Made by a program: the position numbers and the translations under genes
From: Roseivirga seohaensis
GTDB taxonomy: Bacteria > Bacteroidota > Bacteroidia > Cytophagales > Cyclobacteriaceae
Length of the DNA stretch: 64,000 bases
Direction: 5' to 3'
Assembly: GCF_001592945.1 (NCBI RefSeq)
Contig: NZ_LRPB01000002.1
Location: 62,001 to 126,000 of the forward strand
In this document: in pieces, positions 32,160-40,991 of the stretch
How positions within the stretch are numbered: the stretch's first letter is position 1
Layout: every line of letters begins with the position of its first letter
The notes under the pieces: model-generated
What the model was told of the DNA's origin: nothing
The model's input: only the letters and a program-made list of their open reading frames with translations
The model's database searches: none

Positions 32160-32197
32160 TTTGCAATCCAGTTGCACATGCTTTTGCCCTACATTTG
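32160..32197 (+). promoter_or_regulatory. Promoter/operator region of the first DUF6660 gene
   Basis: TTTG at 32160-32163, TTGCA at 32172-32176 and TACATTTG at 32190-32197 (exact TAnnTTTG), 7 bases before the ATG at 32204, so the mRNA would be nearly leaderless. The same three boxes with identical spacing (8 and 13 bases) precede the other DUF6660 gene at 40924-40961. Confidence 0.5.
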
Positions 32198-32203
32198 CAT
32201 TTA

Positions 32204-32515
32204 ATGAAACTTATAACGCTCTTTTTGGCGCTTACCATTTTCGGGTTGTCTACTTTCCCTTGTGGGGATGGAGCGCCTGTAAGCGGAGAAGTACAAATAG
32301 AAGCTTCCGTTTCATACCTGGAGCTAACAGCTGCCCCATTGCCTCACTTAGATTTATGTTCTCCGTTTTGCAGTTGCCATTGCTGTCATACCCATATGGC
32401 TACTTCAATTGTAGCTGGTTTTGTATTTGAAAAGCCTTCAATATTTTATCAAGAAGGTGTTAGTAAGGGTGTGGTAGCGCCTGATTTTGGCTTTTTTCAA
32501 CCACCCAAGCTTTAG
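32204..32515 (+). CDS. DUF6660-type Cys-rich exported protein (first copy)
   Basis: A 103-residue exported protein; the ATG at 32204 starts a signal (MKLITLFLALTIFGLSTFPC) and is preferred over the ATG 3 codons upstream. The core is a Cys/His cluster LDLCSPFCSCHCCHTH and the C terminus ends FFQPPKL. The second copy (40608-40919) shares CxPFCxCxCCH and the WQPPKI ending, showing one family (DUF6660-like). The cluster could bind Cu(I) or other soft metals in the periplasm. It leads the CzcA-TolC/CzcB operon with a 183-base gap before the pump gene. Small soluble metal chaperone is an inference from motif and context. Confidence 0.72.
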   Translation: MKLITLFLALTIFGLSTFPCGDGAPVSGEVQIEASVSYLELTAAPLPHLDLCSPFCSCHCCHTHMATSIVAGFVFEKPSIFYQEGVSKGVVAPDFGFFQPPKL

Positions 32516-32698
32516 CATTTCATATCGATTTTATGTTTCTACATACAGTAGTGTGGTAGAGGCATACTTCAAATTTCATTAAGAATTTTTCAAATTTTTG
32601 AGCAGTAATCTATTGTCTTGGTTAAAACAAGGCTGATTATCGGCATGCCCGATTTTCATTAGATCCATTCGCTCAAAGCAAATCATCAATGTAAAAGC

Positions 32699-35600
32699 AT
32701 GGATAAACTCATTTCATTTTCCATAAAGAATAAGCTGATCATTGGGTTGTTTACCCTAGGTCTGATTATTTGGGGTGGTTATTCATTAACTCAACTCCCC
32801 ATAGATGCAGTGCCCGACATCACAAACAATCAGGTGCAAGTCATTACTACTTCCCCAGCTTTAGCAGCAGAAGAAGTAGAAAGGCTAATTACTTTTCCTA
32901 TTGAAATTACAATGGCCACCATACCTCAAATTGAAGAAATAAGATCTTTTTCAAGGTTTGGTCTTTCAGTAGTTACTATTGTTTTCGAAGAGAAAGTAGA
33001 TGTTTATTGGGCACGGCAACAAGTAAACGAACGACTGGTTGAAGCCCAAGAGCAAATTCCTGCTGGGGCTGGAACGCCAAGTATGGCACCAGTAACCACG
33101 GGTTTGGGCGAAATTTATCAGTATGTGGTAGAGCCTAAGCCTGGTTATGAAGATAAATATGACGCCAGAGAATTACGCAGTATTCAAGACTGGATAGTGC
33201 GAAGACAACTGCTGGGGACACCCGGAGTTGCTGATGTAAGTAGTTTTGGTGGCTACTTAAAGCAGTTTGAAATTGCTATTGATCCAGACCGCTTGAAAAG
33301 CATGAATGTTTCCATTGCCGAAATTTTTAAGGCACTGGAAGACAATAACCAAAACACGGGCGGTGCTTATATAGAAAAGAACGAAACAGCACTTTTTATT
33401 CGAAGTGAGGGGTTGGTGAATGATTTGGATGACATTCGGAGCATCCTCATTAAGAACAACAATGAAGGAATTCCAATCCTTATTAAGGATGCCGCAAAGG
33501 TACAACTAGGAAGTGCGGTGCGCTACGGAGCAACAACTCGCAATGGTGAAGGCGAGGTGGTCAGTGCTATTGTTATGATGCTGAAAGGTGAAAATTCGGC
33601 AGAAGTAATCAAGAATGTTAAAAATAGGATTACCGAAATTGAAAAAACACTTCCAGAAGGTGTAGAGATTAGACCTTTTTTGGATCGAAGTAAATTAGTA
33701 GATCATGCCATTGGCACTGTGACCAAGAATCTTATTGAAGGAGCCTTAATTGTAATTTTCATTCTCCTTTTGCTGCTTGGCAATTTTAGGGCAGGCATTA
33801 TTGTGGCTTCTGTAATTCCACTGGCTTTGCTCTTTGCTTTTTCCATGATGAACCTCTTTGGGGTATCGGGCAACCTGATGAGTTTAGGAGCTATTGATTT
33901 TGGTTTGATTGTAGACGGAGCGGTGATTATTGTAGAAGCCACAATGCACCATTTAACCAAGCTTAAGGTTAATCGAAAACTCACTCAGTTTGAAATGGAT
34001 GATGAAGTTTACAAGGCCGCTAGTAAAATTAGAACCTCAGCTGCCTTTGGTGAAATCATAATCCTGATTGTATACTTACCAATTTTAGCATTGGTGGGAA
34101 CAGAAGGTAAAATGTTTGGCCCAATGGCCCAAACCGTAGCTTTTGCTATTCTTGGAGCATTCATTCTTTCACTTACCTATGTGCCTATGATGTCGGCTTT
34201 GGTGATGAGTAAAAAGCCGAGCCAAAAGAAGAATGTTTCTGACCATATCATGGCTTTTCTACACAGACTTTACGATCCAGCGATTCGGTGGGTAATGCAC
34301 AAACGCCCATTGATTATCGGCTTTTCTGTACTGTTGTTTTCGGCTTCATTATGGGTGTTTTCTAATATGGGAGGTGAATTTATTCCTACGTTGGAAGAAG
34401 GTGATTTTGCGGTTGAAACGAGAGTGTTAACGGGCAGTTCGCTTCAAACTACAATTGAGGCAACAACTCAAGCAGAGAAAATCCTTCTCGATCAATTTCC
34501 AGAAGTAGAACAAGTAGTGTCAAAAATTGGAGCAGGGGAAATTCCAACAGACCCAATGCCACCCGAAGCTGCCGATATGATGATCATTTTGAAAAACAAA
34601 GATGAATGGACTTCAGCCACGGACAGGGAGGAACTGGCCAATAAAATGGGAGAGGCCTTGGAGGTAATTCCCGGAGTAACTTTTGGTTTTCTTCAGCCCA
34701 TTCAAATGCGCTTTAACGAATTAATGACTGGCGTTCGGCAAGATGTGGCCATTAAAATTTATGGTGAAGACTTAGACCAACTTTCAGCATATGCCAATCA
34801 AATTGGCGAGATCGCCAATACCGTTGAAGGTGCAGTGGATCTGTATATTGAAGAGGTTACTGGGGTTCCTCAAATCATAATTGACTATAAAAGAGACCAG
34901 TTGGCAAAATATGGTTTGAGCGTAAAAGAGGTTAATCAAACCGTACAGACAGCATTTGCTGGAGCCTCTGCAGGCGTGGTTTATGAAGGAGAGCAGCGCT
35001 ACGATTTGGTTGTACGACTTGAGAAATCTAAACGTGAGAACCTATCGGATGTAAGCAATCTGTATATAAGCCGGGCAGATGGACATCAAATTCCACTTTA
35101 TCAAGTGGCCGATGTGCAAGTAAAAGAAGGCCCTTATCAAATTCAACGAGATGATACACGCAGAAGAATCATTGTCGGTTTTAACGTAAGAAACCGTGAT
35201 GTACAGAGCATAGTCACCGAAATTCAGGAAAAAGTAGACACCTCTGTTGAACTAGCAACGGGTTATACAATCACCTATGGAGGCCAGTTTGAGAATTTGG
35301 TTGAAGCCAAGAAGCGTCTAAGCCTGGCGGTTCCATTGGCTCTACTCTTAATTTTTGTGTTGCTATACTTTACGTTCCGTTCAGTAAAGCAGAGCCTTCT
35401 GATTTTTACCGCTATACCACTTTCAGCAATAGGCGGAATTTTTGCTTTATCCCTTAGAGGAATGCCTTTTAGTATTTCGGCCGGGGTTGGTTTCATTGCT
35501 CTTTTTGGGGTAGCAGTGCTCAACGGAATTGTATTGATTGCTGAGTTCAACAGCCTTAAAAAAGAAGGAGTTACCGATGTTTTTGAGCGAATTTATAAGG

Positions 35601-37072
35601 GTACATTCGTAAGGCTTCGCCCGGTAATTATGACGGCCTCTGTAGCTTCTTTGGGCTTTCTTCCAATGGCGCTTTCCAATACCTCGGGAGCCGAAGTACA
35701 AAAGCCACTCGCCACTGTAGTGATTGGCGGTTTGGTTACGGCCACCTTCCTTACTTTGGTAGTGCTGCCTATTTTGTATTACTATTTCGAACGAACGGTA
35801 AAAGTAAGAAGAAGTGCCGTGGCTTTGTTCTTTGTTCTAGGGCTTGGCATGTTATCACCTGTCAATATTCAAGCGCAAGAAAGACCATTGGTTTTTCCAT
35901 CCGTTGACTCAGCCATAGCCACAGCCATTAAAAACAACCCAACTTTAAGAGCTGCCCAAATAGAAACACAAGAACAGCAAACCTTGCGCAAAGGCAGCTG
36001 GAATTTGTCGAAGACTAATTTTGGCTTAGAGTACGGCCAAACCAACAGTGATTTTAACAATGACAGCCGTATATCCGTCAGTCAGAGCTTTGCTTTTCCA
36101 ACCCTATATACCAACCAAGGCAAATTGGCTGAGGCAAGAATAAAAGGTAGTGAATGGATGGAAACGGCTACCCAAAACGAACTGGTACAACGTGTTAAAT
36201 CTACTTGGTTTGAATTGTGGAAGGAGAAAAACAAACGAGATTTACTGCTTGAGCAAGACCAAATTTATGAGCGTTTTGTGCGCGCAGCAGAACTACGTTT
36301 TAAAACAGGCGAAAGTAATTTGTTAGAGAAAGCTACGGCAGAAGCGCAAGTGGCAGAAATCAAAGTGCTGATTGCCCAAAATGAGGCCGATATTCAGATT
36401 TTAAAGCATCAGCTAAAAGCTTTACTCAATGTGTCGGAAGAAATTGAGATTGCTGAGGGTGATCTTGATCAGCGAAACATTGAAGCAGTACTAGCATCAT
36501 CCCAAATTTCAAATAACCCCACCTTGGCTTGGTTTAAACAGCAAATAGAAATAGCTGAAAATGAAAAGCAGGTGGAGCGTTCAAGGATGTTGCCCGAAAT
36601 CAACCTCGGCTATTTCAACCAATCGTTTAATGGGCCTGGCGAAACGCGTGCTGGTGTGCCTACCAACTTCAGTTCGAGCGATCGTTTTTCAGGGGTTCAA
36701 ATTGGTCTTGGCATTTCACTTTTTGGAATGAAAGCGCAGCGTGCCAATGTAAAAGCTGCAGAGTTGAGAAAGGAACAGTCTGGTGCCTTACTCACTGCCA
36801 AAAGCAATGAACTACAGAGTCAGCTCAGCTCTCTTTTTCAACAATATCAAAAGGCATTAACAAGTCTTGAATATTACGAAAAGGAAGCTTTGCCACAATC
36901 GGAGCTTATTTTGAAGCAGGCACAAAGGGGATTTGAGAGCGGTGAAATTGGTTACGTAGAATACATTGACGGACTCAACAGAGCGCTTTCCATTGGTTTC
37001 AATCACTTAGAAATCCTTAATCAGTACAATCAAATTACTATTCAAATTGAATTCATTTCTGGGGTTCAATAA
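32699..37072 (+). CDS. CzcA-type heavy-metal RND pump fused to a TolC-like outer-membrane channel
   Basis: A 1457-residue fusion. Residues 1 to about 1035 are an HME-RND permease (LPIDAVPDITNNQVQVITTSP at 29-49, VDGAVIIVEATMHHL, NGIVLIAEFNSLKKEGV) expected to use proton flow to export metal. The central region has AVETRVLTGSSL rather than the MPTS methionines of CusA, so a CzcA-like divalent-metal (Zn, Co, Ni, Cd) specificity is more likely. From about residue 1060 a TolC-family outer-membrane factor follows (AIATAIKNNPTLRAAQIETQ to YVEYIDGLNRALSIG). At the junction RRSAVALFFVLGLGMLSP then NIQAQ looks like a signal peptide with a cleavage site near residue 1059. Such fusions are known in Bacteroidota. 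Confidence 0.9.
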   Translation: MDKLISFSIKNKLIIGLFTLGLIIWGGYSLTQLPIDAVPDITNNQVQVITTSPALAAEEVERLITFPIEITMATIPQIEEIRSFSRFGLSVVTIVFEEKVDVYWARQQVNERLVEAQEQIPAGAGTPSMAPVTTGLGEIYQYVVEPKPGYEDKYDARELRSIQDWIVRRQLLGTPGVADVSSFGGYLKQFEIAIDPDRLKSMNVSIAEIFKALEDNNQNTGGAYIEKNETALFIRSEGLVNDLDDIRSILIKNNNEGIPILIKDAAKVQLGSAVRYGATTRNGEGEVVSAIVMMLKGENSAEVIKNVKNRITEIEKTLPEGVEIRPFLDRSKLVDHAIGTVTKNLIEGALIVIFILLLLLGNFRAGIIVASVIPLALLFAFSMMNLFGVSGNLMSLGAIDFGLIVDGAVIIVEATMHHLTKLKVNRKLTQFEMDDEVYKAASKIRTSAAFGEIIILIVYLPILALVGTEGKMFGPMAQTVAFAILGAFILSLTYVPMMSALVMSKKPSQKKNVSDHIMAFLHRLYDPAIRWVMHKRPLIIGFSVLLFSASLWVFSNMGGEFIPTLEEGDFAVETRVLTGSSLQTTIEATTQAEKILLDQFPEVEQVVSKIGAGEIPTDPMPPEAADMMIILKNKDEWTSATDREELANKMGEALEVIPGVTFGFLQPIQMRFNELMTGVRQDVAIKIYGEDLDQLSAYANQIGEIANTVEGAVDLYIEEVTGVPQIIIDYKRDQLAKYGLSVKEVNQTVQTAFAGASAGVVYEGEQRYDLVVRLEKSKRENLSDVSNLYISRADGHQIPLYQVADVQVKEGPYQIQRDDTRRRIIVGFNVRNRDVQSIVTEIQEKVDTSVELATGYTITYGGQFENLVEAKKRLSLAVPLALLLIFVLLYFTFRSVKQSLLIFTAIPLSAIGGIFALSLRGMPFSISAGVGFIALFGVAVLNGIVLIAEFNSLKKEGVTDVFERIYKGTFVRLRPVIMTASVASLGFLPMALSNTSGAEVQKPLATVVIGGLVTATFLTLVVLPILYYYFERTVKVRRSAVALFFVLGLGMLSPVNIQAQERPLVFPSVDSAIATAIKNNPTLRAAQIETQEQQTLRKGSWNLSKTNFGLEYGQTNSDFNNDSRISVSQSFAFPTLYTNQGKLAEARIKGSEWMETATQNELVQRVKSTWFELWKEKNKRDLLLEQDQIYERFVRAAELRFKTGESNLLEKATAEAQVAEIKVLIAQNEADIQILKHQLKALLNVSEEIEIAEGDLDQRNIEAVLASSQISNNPTLAWFKQQIEIAENEKQVERSRMLPEINLGYFNQSFNGPGETRAGVPTNFSSSDRFSGVQIGLGISLFGMKAQRANVKAAELRKEQSGALLTAKSNELQSQLSSLFQQYQKALTSLEYYEKEALPQSELILKQAQRGFESGEIGYVEYIDGLNRALSIGFNHLEILNQYNQITIQIEFISGVQ

Positions 37073-37087
37073 TCAAAATATATACAG

Positions 37088-38284
37088 ATGAAAAAGACGA
37101 CAAATAAATATATCAGAAATGCATTCCTCTTAGCACTTGTTGTGCTTACCATGGCATGCGGTAACAATTCAGTTGAGTCTATAGAAATTGGAGGAGAAGA
37201 AGGCGAAGAGCACCTTGAACTTACACAGGCCCAATACGATCAGGCCGATATTCAAATAGGGAGTATCAAGAAGCAAATTATTGGTTCGGAATTAAGCGTA
37301 AATGGAGTGATTGACGTACCGCCACAAAGTAATGTTTCGATTAATATGCCCTATGGTGGTTTTGTGAAATACACAGAAATGTTGCCCGGCACACAAGTGA
37401 AAAAAGGTCAGTTATTGGTGGAAGTCGAAAACCCAGAGTTTATCCAATTTCAGCAAGAGTATTTGGAGAGCATGGCCAACCGCGAATTTCTAAAAACTGA
37501 ATTCGATAGACAGGAAGCCCTTTATGGGGAAAATGTAGCATCAGGTAAATCTTTTCAGCAAGCTAAAAGTACGTACCTAATGAATGAGGCCAAACTTAAA
37601 GCCATGGAGCAGCGGCTAAAACTCATAGGCTTTTCACCAGAGAAAATTGCTGGGGGCGAAGTAGCTTCTTCCGTTAAAATATATTCACCAGTGTCAGGCT
37701 CTGTGCGCGATGTGTACACCAACATTGGTAAATATGTGTCGCCTCAAGATGCCATCATGGACATTACAAATGCTGAAGATTTACACGTTGAACTCACGGT
37801 GTATGAAAGTGATATTCCTAAAGTGAAAAAAGGTCAACGTATTCGTTTTAACCTTACCAACTCAAACGGGCCAACCCTCGATGCTGAAGTGTTTTTGGTG
37901 GGCAGCGGGGTGCGAGAAGATCGCTCTATGACCGTGCACGGTCATATGGAAGAAAAATATGAGGGATTATTGCCCGGTATGTATGTTTCCGCCAATATTG
38001 AATTAGGCAGTCATGAGGCATGGGTAGTGCCAGACAACACCATCGTGCGTTTTGATGGTAAACATTATGTATTTGCTTATGGTGAAGAAAAAGAAGAGGC
38101 TGGTACCACTATGCACGAATTTGAAATGCTAGAAGTGGTAAAAGGCAATACGGAGGAGGGCTATACCGAAGTTACTTTTACTGACCCTTCTATCGAAATG
38201 TCGGAAGTGCAGTTAATTATTAAAGGCGCTTATGCCTTATTGGGAAAAGCAAAGAATAGTGAGGGCGGAGGTCATGGTCACTAA
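37088..38284 (+). CDS. RND efflux periplasmic adaptor (CzcB-like)
   Basis: A 398-residue membrane-fusion lipoprotein (MKKTTNKYIRNAFLLALVVLTMAC, Cys24). Layout: barrel-sandwich half-motif INMPYGGFVKYTEMLPGTQVKKGQLLVEVENPEF, an alpha-helical hairpin (about 120-165), second half-motif VKIYSPVSGSVRDVYTNIGKYVSPQDAIMDI, then beta-barrel and membrane-proximal domains (LPGMYVSANIELGSHEAWVVPD). The C terminus ends in a His/Gly tail (GGGHGH). It starts 15 bases after the pump-channel fusion, completing a Czc-type tripartite efflux operon. No DUF3347 or heavy-metal-binding domain, in contrast to the second adaptor at 45765-47543. Confidence 0.9.
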   Translation: MKKTTNKYIRNAFLLALVVLTMACGNNSVESIEIGGEEGEEHLELTQAQYDQADIQIGSIKKQIIGSELSVNGVIDVPPQSNVSINMPYGGFVKYTEMLPGTQVKKGQLLVEVENPEFIQFQQEYLESMANREFLKTEFDRQEALYGENVASGKSFQQAKSTYLMNEAKLKAMEQRLKLIGFSPEKIAGGEVASSVKIYSPVSGSVRDVYTNIGKYVSPQDAIMDITNAEDLHVELTVYESDIPKVKKGQRIRFNLTNSNGPTLDAEVFLVGSGVREDRSMTVHGHMEEKYEGLLPGMYVSANIELGSHEAWVVPDNTIVRFDGKHYVFAYGEEKEEAGTTMHEFEMLEVVKGNTEEGYTEVTFTDPSIEMSEVQLIIKGAYALLGKAKNSEGGGHGH

Positions 38285-38324
38285 GAACTGATTTATCCTT
38301 CGTTCCATTTTGACGAAAATTGAT

Positions 38325-38366
38325 AAGCCACGCTCCAAAATTAATGAAGCGTGGCTTTGTTTTTTA
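38325..38366 (+). terminator. Terminator of the Czc-type operon
   Basis: Perfect 10-bp stem AAGCCACGCT (38325-38334) / AGCGTGGCTT (38348-38357), 13-base loop, then TTGTTTTTT. It reaches the stop codon of the facing TonB receptor gene, so it may serve both strands. Confidence 0.8.
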
Positions 38367-40559
38367 ATGATGTTCAGAATGCCCAAAATCAATGATCACC
38401 CCAAAGTTCACCACAAAACCTTCTAGTGGTGCCCAGATGTCTAAATCAGATGGACTCATGTTTGAACCTAAATCGATGTTTTCGAATTTAGATTGACGTG
38501 TGTCAGAGAAGTTTTCGAAGTTACTGTAGAGGCTGATGTGCTTGAATTTACGTAACACCATTAGACCCGTAATCCAGTAATTATCCGTTCTGGTCAAATC
38601 TCTTCTGTATTGTTCGCCAGTGTAGTAAGCCTCTAGCCCAATTCTCCATTTCCCTTCTTCTTCATATACCAAAACAGCCCCAATGTTATGCTTGGCCGTC
38701 AATGGCTTTTGGTCATCGCGGTTATCAAACTTCTCTTTTGCGTCTATTAAGGCATAGTTGAAGAACAATTTGAAATCATTGTAGGTCAATTTTAGGTTAG
38801 TTTCCAATCCCTGAGAGCGCATATGGTCGCCAGCATTTTCAAACCTAAATGAGTTTGTAAGCGGAACTTGACGAAGCGCCAATGGGTCGTTTAGTTGGGT
38901 ATAGAAAAACAACTGATTTACACTGAAGGTCCAACGTTCGCCAATGGCAGTTTTGTAGTTGATATCGAAGTTTCCACCAAAAGATTTTTCGGCATCAAGG
39001 CTGGTTAAGTTCGAAGCATCCAAGCCTCTGAATGATAATCGCTCGGTATCTTCTGTAAAGATGGTTGGCGTTTTGTATCCAAGCCCACCGCCTAGTCGGT
39101 ATGAGAATTTGGAAGCAGGATTGTAGAAAAGTGCTACTCTGGGAAGAGCAAACCAACCATAATCATTGTTATGGTCAAGCCTAACTCCTGATTCAATAGA
39201 GAATGTTTCTGAAACTTGTTCTACTTGTTGAATAAAAGCACCAGCTGTAATTTGCTCGTAATTACGGTTATTGTTTGTTCCGCTGTCTTCCGTAAAGTTG
39301 TCAGAATAAAGATTTGCGCCTACAATCCATCTGCTTTTGTCTCTTCCGAAAGAATAGGCTGCCTCGCTGAAAGTGGCGTATTGCTGACCATTAAACGTCA
39401 AGCTTGGCTCCTGAATAGTGCGGTCAAAACTCAACAAACTGTTTTTGATCGTGAACGACCTGTTCGCATCCCAATTCTTCTCATAACTCAACTGGTAAGA
39501 AAGCCTATTGGTGTTATTCTCTTGTAAATAAGCGTTTGCGTTACTTTGTTCCGCATCAATAGCGTCTAAATTTCCACCCAGTCGATCTTCGAAAGTACCA
39601 CTTAGAGCCAGTCTGATTTTACTGTCTGCACTTGGGTAATAAAAGAAAGTAGGGTTGAAGGTTAAGGCTTTTGATTCAGGGATGTCGGAGAAGTTGTCAT
39701 CATTTACATCGTAAGCGTTTTGTAAACCTCCAGAAGCAAATAAGCTCATTCCGAATTTATCATTTCGTTTGGCGTAAAAGGTGTTCACGGTTGTGCCTCC
39801 GGCCGAAGTTTGATCTAGCATTAACCTAAACCTTGCTTCATCTTCGGGCTGAATACTTACCAAGTTTACCAAACCCGCAATGGCACCACCACCATACAAA
39901 GTGGCATTACTGCCTTTAATAACCTCAACTTGTTTTAGGTCTAAAGGTGGAATTTGCATAATGCTTAACCCACCAGAAAAACCACCATAAAGTGGAAATC
40001 CATCTTTTAAAAGCTGAGTGTAACGTCCGTCTAAACCTTGAATTCTGATGCTCTGATTGGCCGAGCTTGGTGAGGTAATTTGCATTTGAATGCCCGTGCT
40101 TTCGCGAAGCAGCATGGCAATGTTGGCCGATTTCATCACTGCTTTTTCTTCCAACTCCTCTGTTCCTAAAAACTCGATTCGGGTTGGTATTTCTTCAATG
40201 CTTCTACTAGAACGGGTGGCTGTAACAATGGCTACTTCCTCATGCTCTTCAGTAGCCGATTCCATCATGATTTTGATGGTTTCGTTACCTACTTCACTAA
40301 AAACATAAGTGTTGGTTTGTGTTTCATAACCTACAAAAGAGAAACGAACTTCTACTTGTGTTCCATTTAAATTGGTGAGCGTAACAAACCCTTGACTATC
40401 CGATATTCCGCCTTTGGTAGTGCTTACAAAAGCTGTAGCTCCGACAAGTGGTTCGTTGGTTTCTTCATCAAAAACCTGAAACCTAATGCTGTTTTGACCA
40501 ATGGCCATATGGGTGAAAAGCATCATTAATACAGATGCTAAAAAGAATCTTTTGATCAT
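38364..40559 (-). CDS. TonB-dependent receptor of the copper island
   Basis: A 731-residue outer-membrane receptor. Signal peptide (MIKRFFLASVLMMLFTHMAIGQ), a carboxypeptidase-like domain (IRFQVFDEETNEPLVGATAFV, about 24-105), a plug (VAIVTATRSSRSIEEIPTRIEFLGTEELEEKAV to YGGGAIAGLVNLVSI) and a beta-barrel ending VIIDFGHSEHH. It lacks an STN domain, so it is not a FecA-type signaller. It lies 48 bases after the second DUF6660 gene in the regulator/CopB run. Uptake or scavenging of a metal complex across the outer membrane is inferred from context only. Confidence 0.85.
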   Translation of the reverse strand: MIKRFFLASVLMMLFTHMAIGQNSIRFQVFDEETNEPLVGATAFVSTTKGGISDSQGFVTLTNLNGTQVEVRFSFVGYETQTNTYVFSEVGNETIKIMMESATEEHEEVAIVTATRSSRSIEEIPTRIEFLGTEELEEKAVMKSANIAMLLRESTGIQMQITSPSSANQSIRIQGLDGRYTQLLKDGFPLYGGFSGGLSIMQIPPLDLKQVEVIKGSNATLYGGGAIAGLVNLVSIQPEDEARFRLMLDQTSAGGTTVNTFYAKRNDKFGMSLFASGGLQNAYDVNDDNFSDIPESKALTFNPTFFYYPSADSKIRLALSGTFEDRLGGNLDAIDAEQSNANAYLQENNTNRLSYQLSYEKNWDANRSFTIKNSLLSFDRTIQEPSLTFNGQQYATFSEAAYSFGRDKSRWIVGANLYSDNFTEDSGTNNNRNYEQITAGAFIQQVEQVSETFSIESGVRLDHNNDYGWFALPRVALFYNPASKFSYRLGGGLGYKTPTIFTEDTERLSFRGLDASNLTSLDAEKSFGGNFDINYKTAIGERWTFSVNQLFFYTQLNDPLALRQVPLTNSFRFENAGDHMRSQGLETNLKLTYNDFKLFFNYALIDAKEKFDNRDDQKPLTAKHNIGAVLVYEEEGKWRIGLEAYYTGEQYRRDLTRTDNYWITGLMVLRKFKHISLYSNFENFSDTRQSKFENIDLGSNMSPSDLDIWAPLEGFVVNFGVIIDFGHSEHH

Positions 40560-40607
40560 TTTTTAATTGAATTTGAATTGAAAATCTAACTGTATTCTGA
40601 ACGAATA

Positions 40608-40919
40608 CTAGATTTTAGGAGGCTGCCAAATTTCAAATAGCGGAGGGGTAATACTTCCCGATACTTCAACTATGAAATCAACAGGTGGGTCGTTTTCTGG
40701 CATTTCTAGAAATACGTAGGTTGAAGTGAGTGGAATGTGACAGCAGGCACAGGCACAAAAAGGAGTGCAAGTGTCTGTTTCTTCATGCGAATCTATTGGC
40801 TCAGATTCTGCGTGAATTCCATTCTCGTTTGCACAGTTATCTTCTTCCCAACCTTCGGCACAGGGCATAAGGCTAAAAAAGAGAATTAATAAGGCCATGA
40901 AGGTCTTTGACCACTGCAT
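40608..40919 (-). CDS. DUF6660-type Cys-rich exported protein (second copy)
   Basis: A 103-residue exported protein with a signal (MQWSKTFMALLILFFSLMPC, then AEGW), an acidic linker (HAESEPIDSHEETDT), a CTPFCACACCH metal-like cluster and the C-terminal WQPPKI. Same length and motifs as the protein at 32204-32515, so a paralogue. It lies in the minus-strand run 72 bases after the CopB ATPase gene and just before the TonB receptor gene, but has its own promoter-like boxes (40924-40961), so it may be expressed independently. Likely periplasmic metal binding; inference. Confidence 0.72.
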   Translation of the reverse strand: MQWSKTFMALLILFFSLMPCAEGWEEDNCANENGIHAESEPIDSHEETDTCTPFCACACCHIPLTSTYVFLEMPENDPPVDFIVEVSGSITPPLFEIWQPPKI

Positions 40920-40923
40920 GTCA

Positions 40924-40961
40924 CAAATCTAATTCAAGATACCTTGCAATAGTGTTTCAAA
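40924..40961 (-). promoter_or_regulatory. Promoter/operator region of the second DUF6660 gene
   Basis: On the minus strand: TTTG (40961-40958), TTGCA (40949-40945) and TAGATTTG (40931-40924), 4 bases before the ATG. Spacings of 8 and 13 bases equal those upstream of the other DUF6660 gene. Confidence 0.5.
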
Positions 40962-40991
40962 TGGATATTTATTTAGTTGAACTTAATTATT

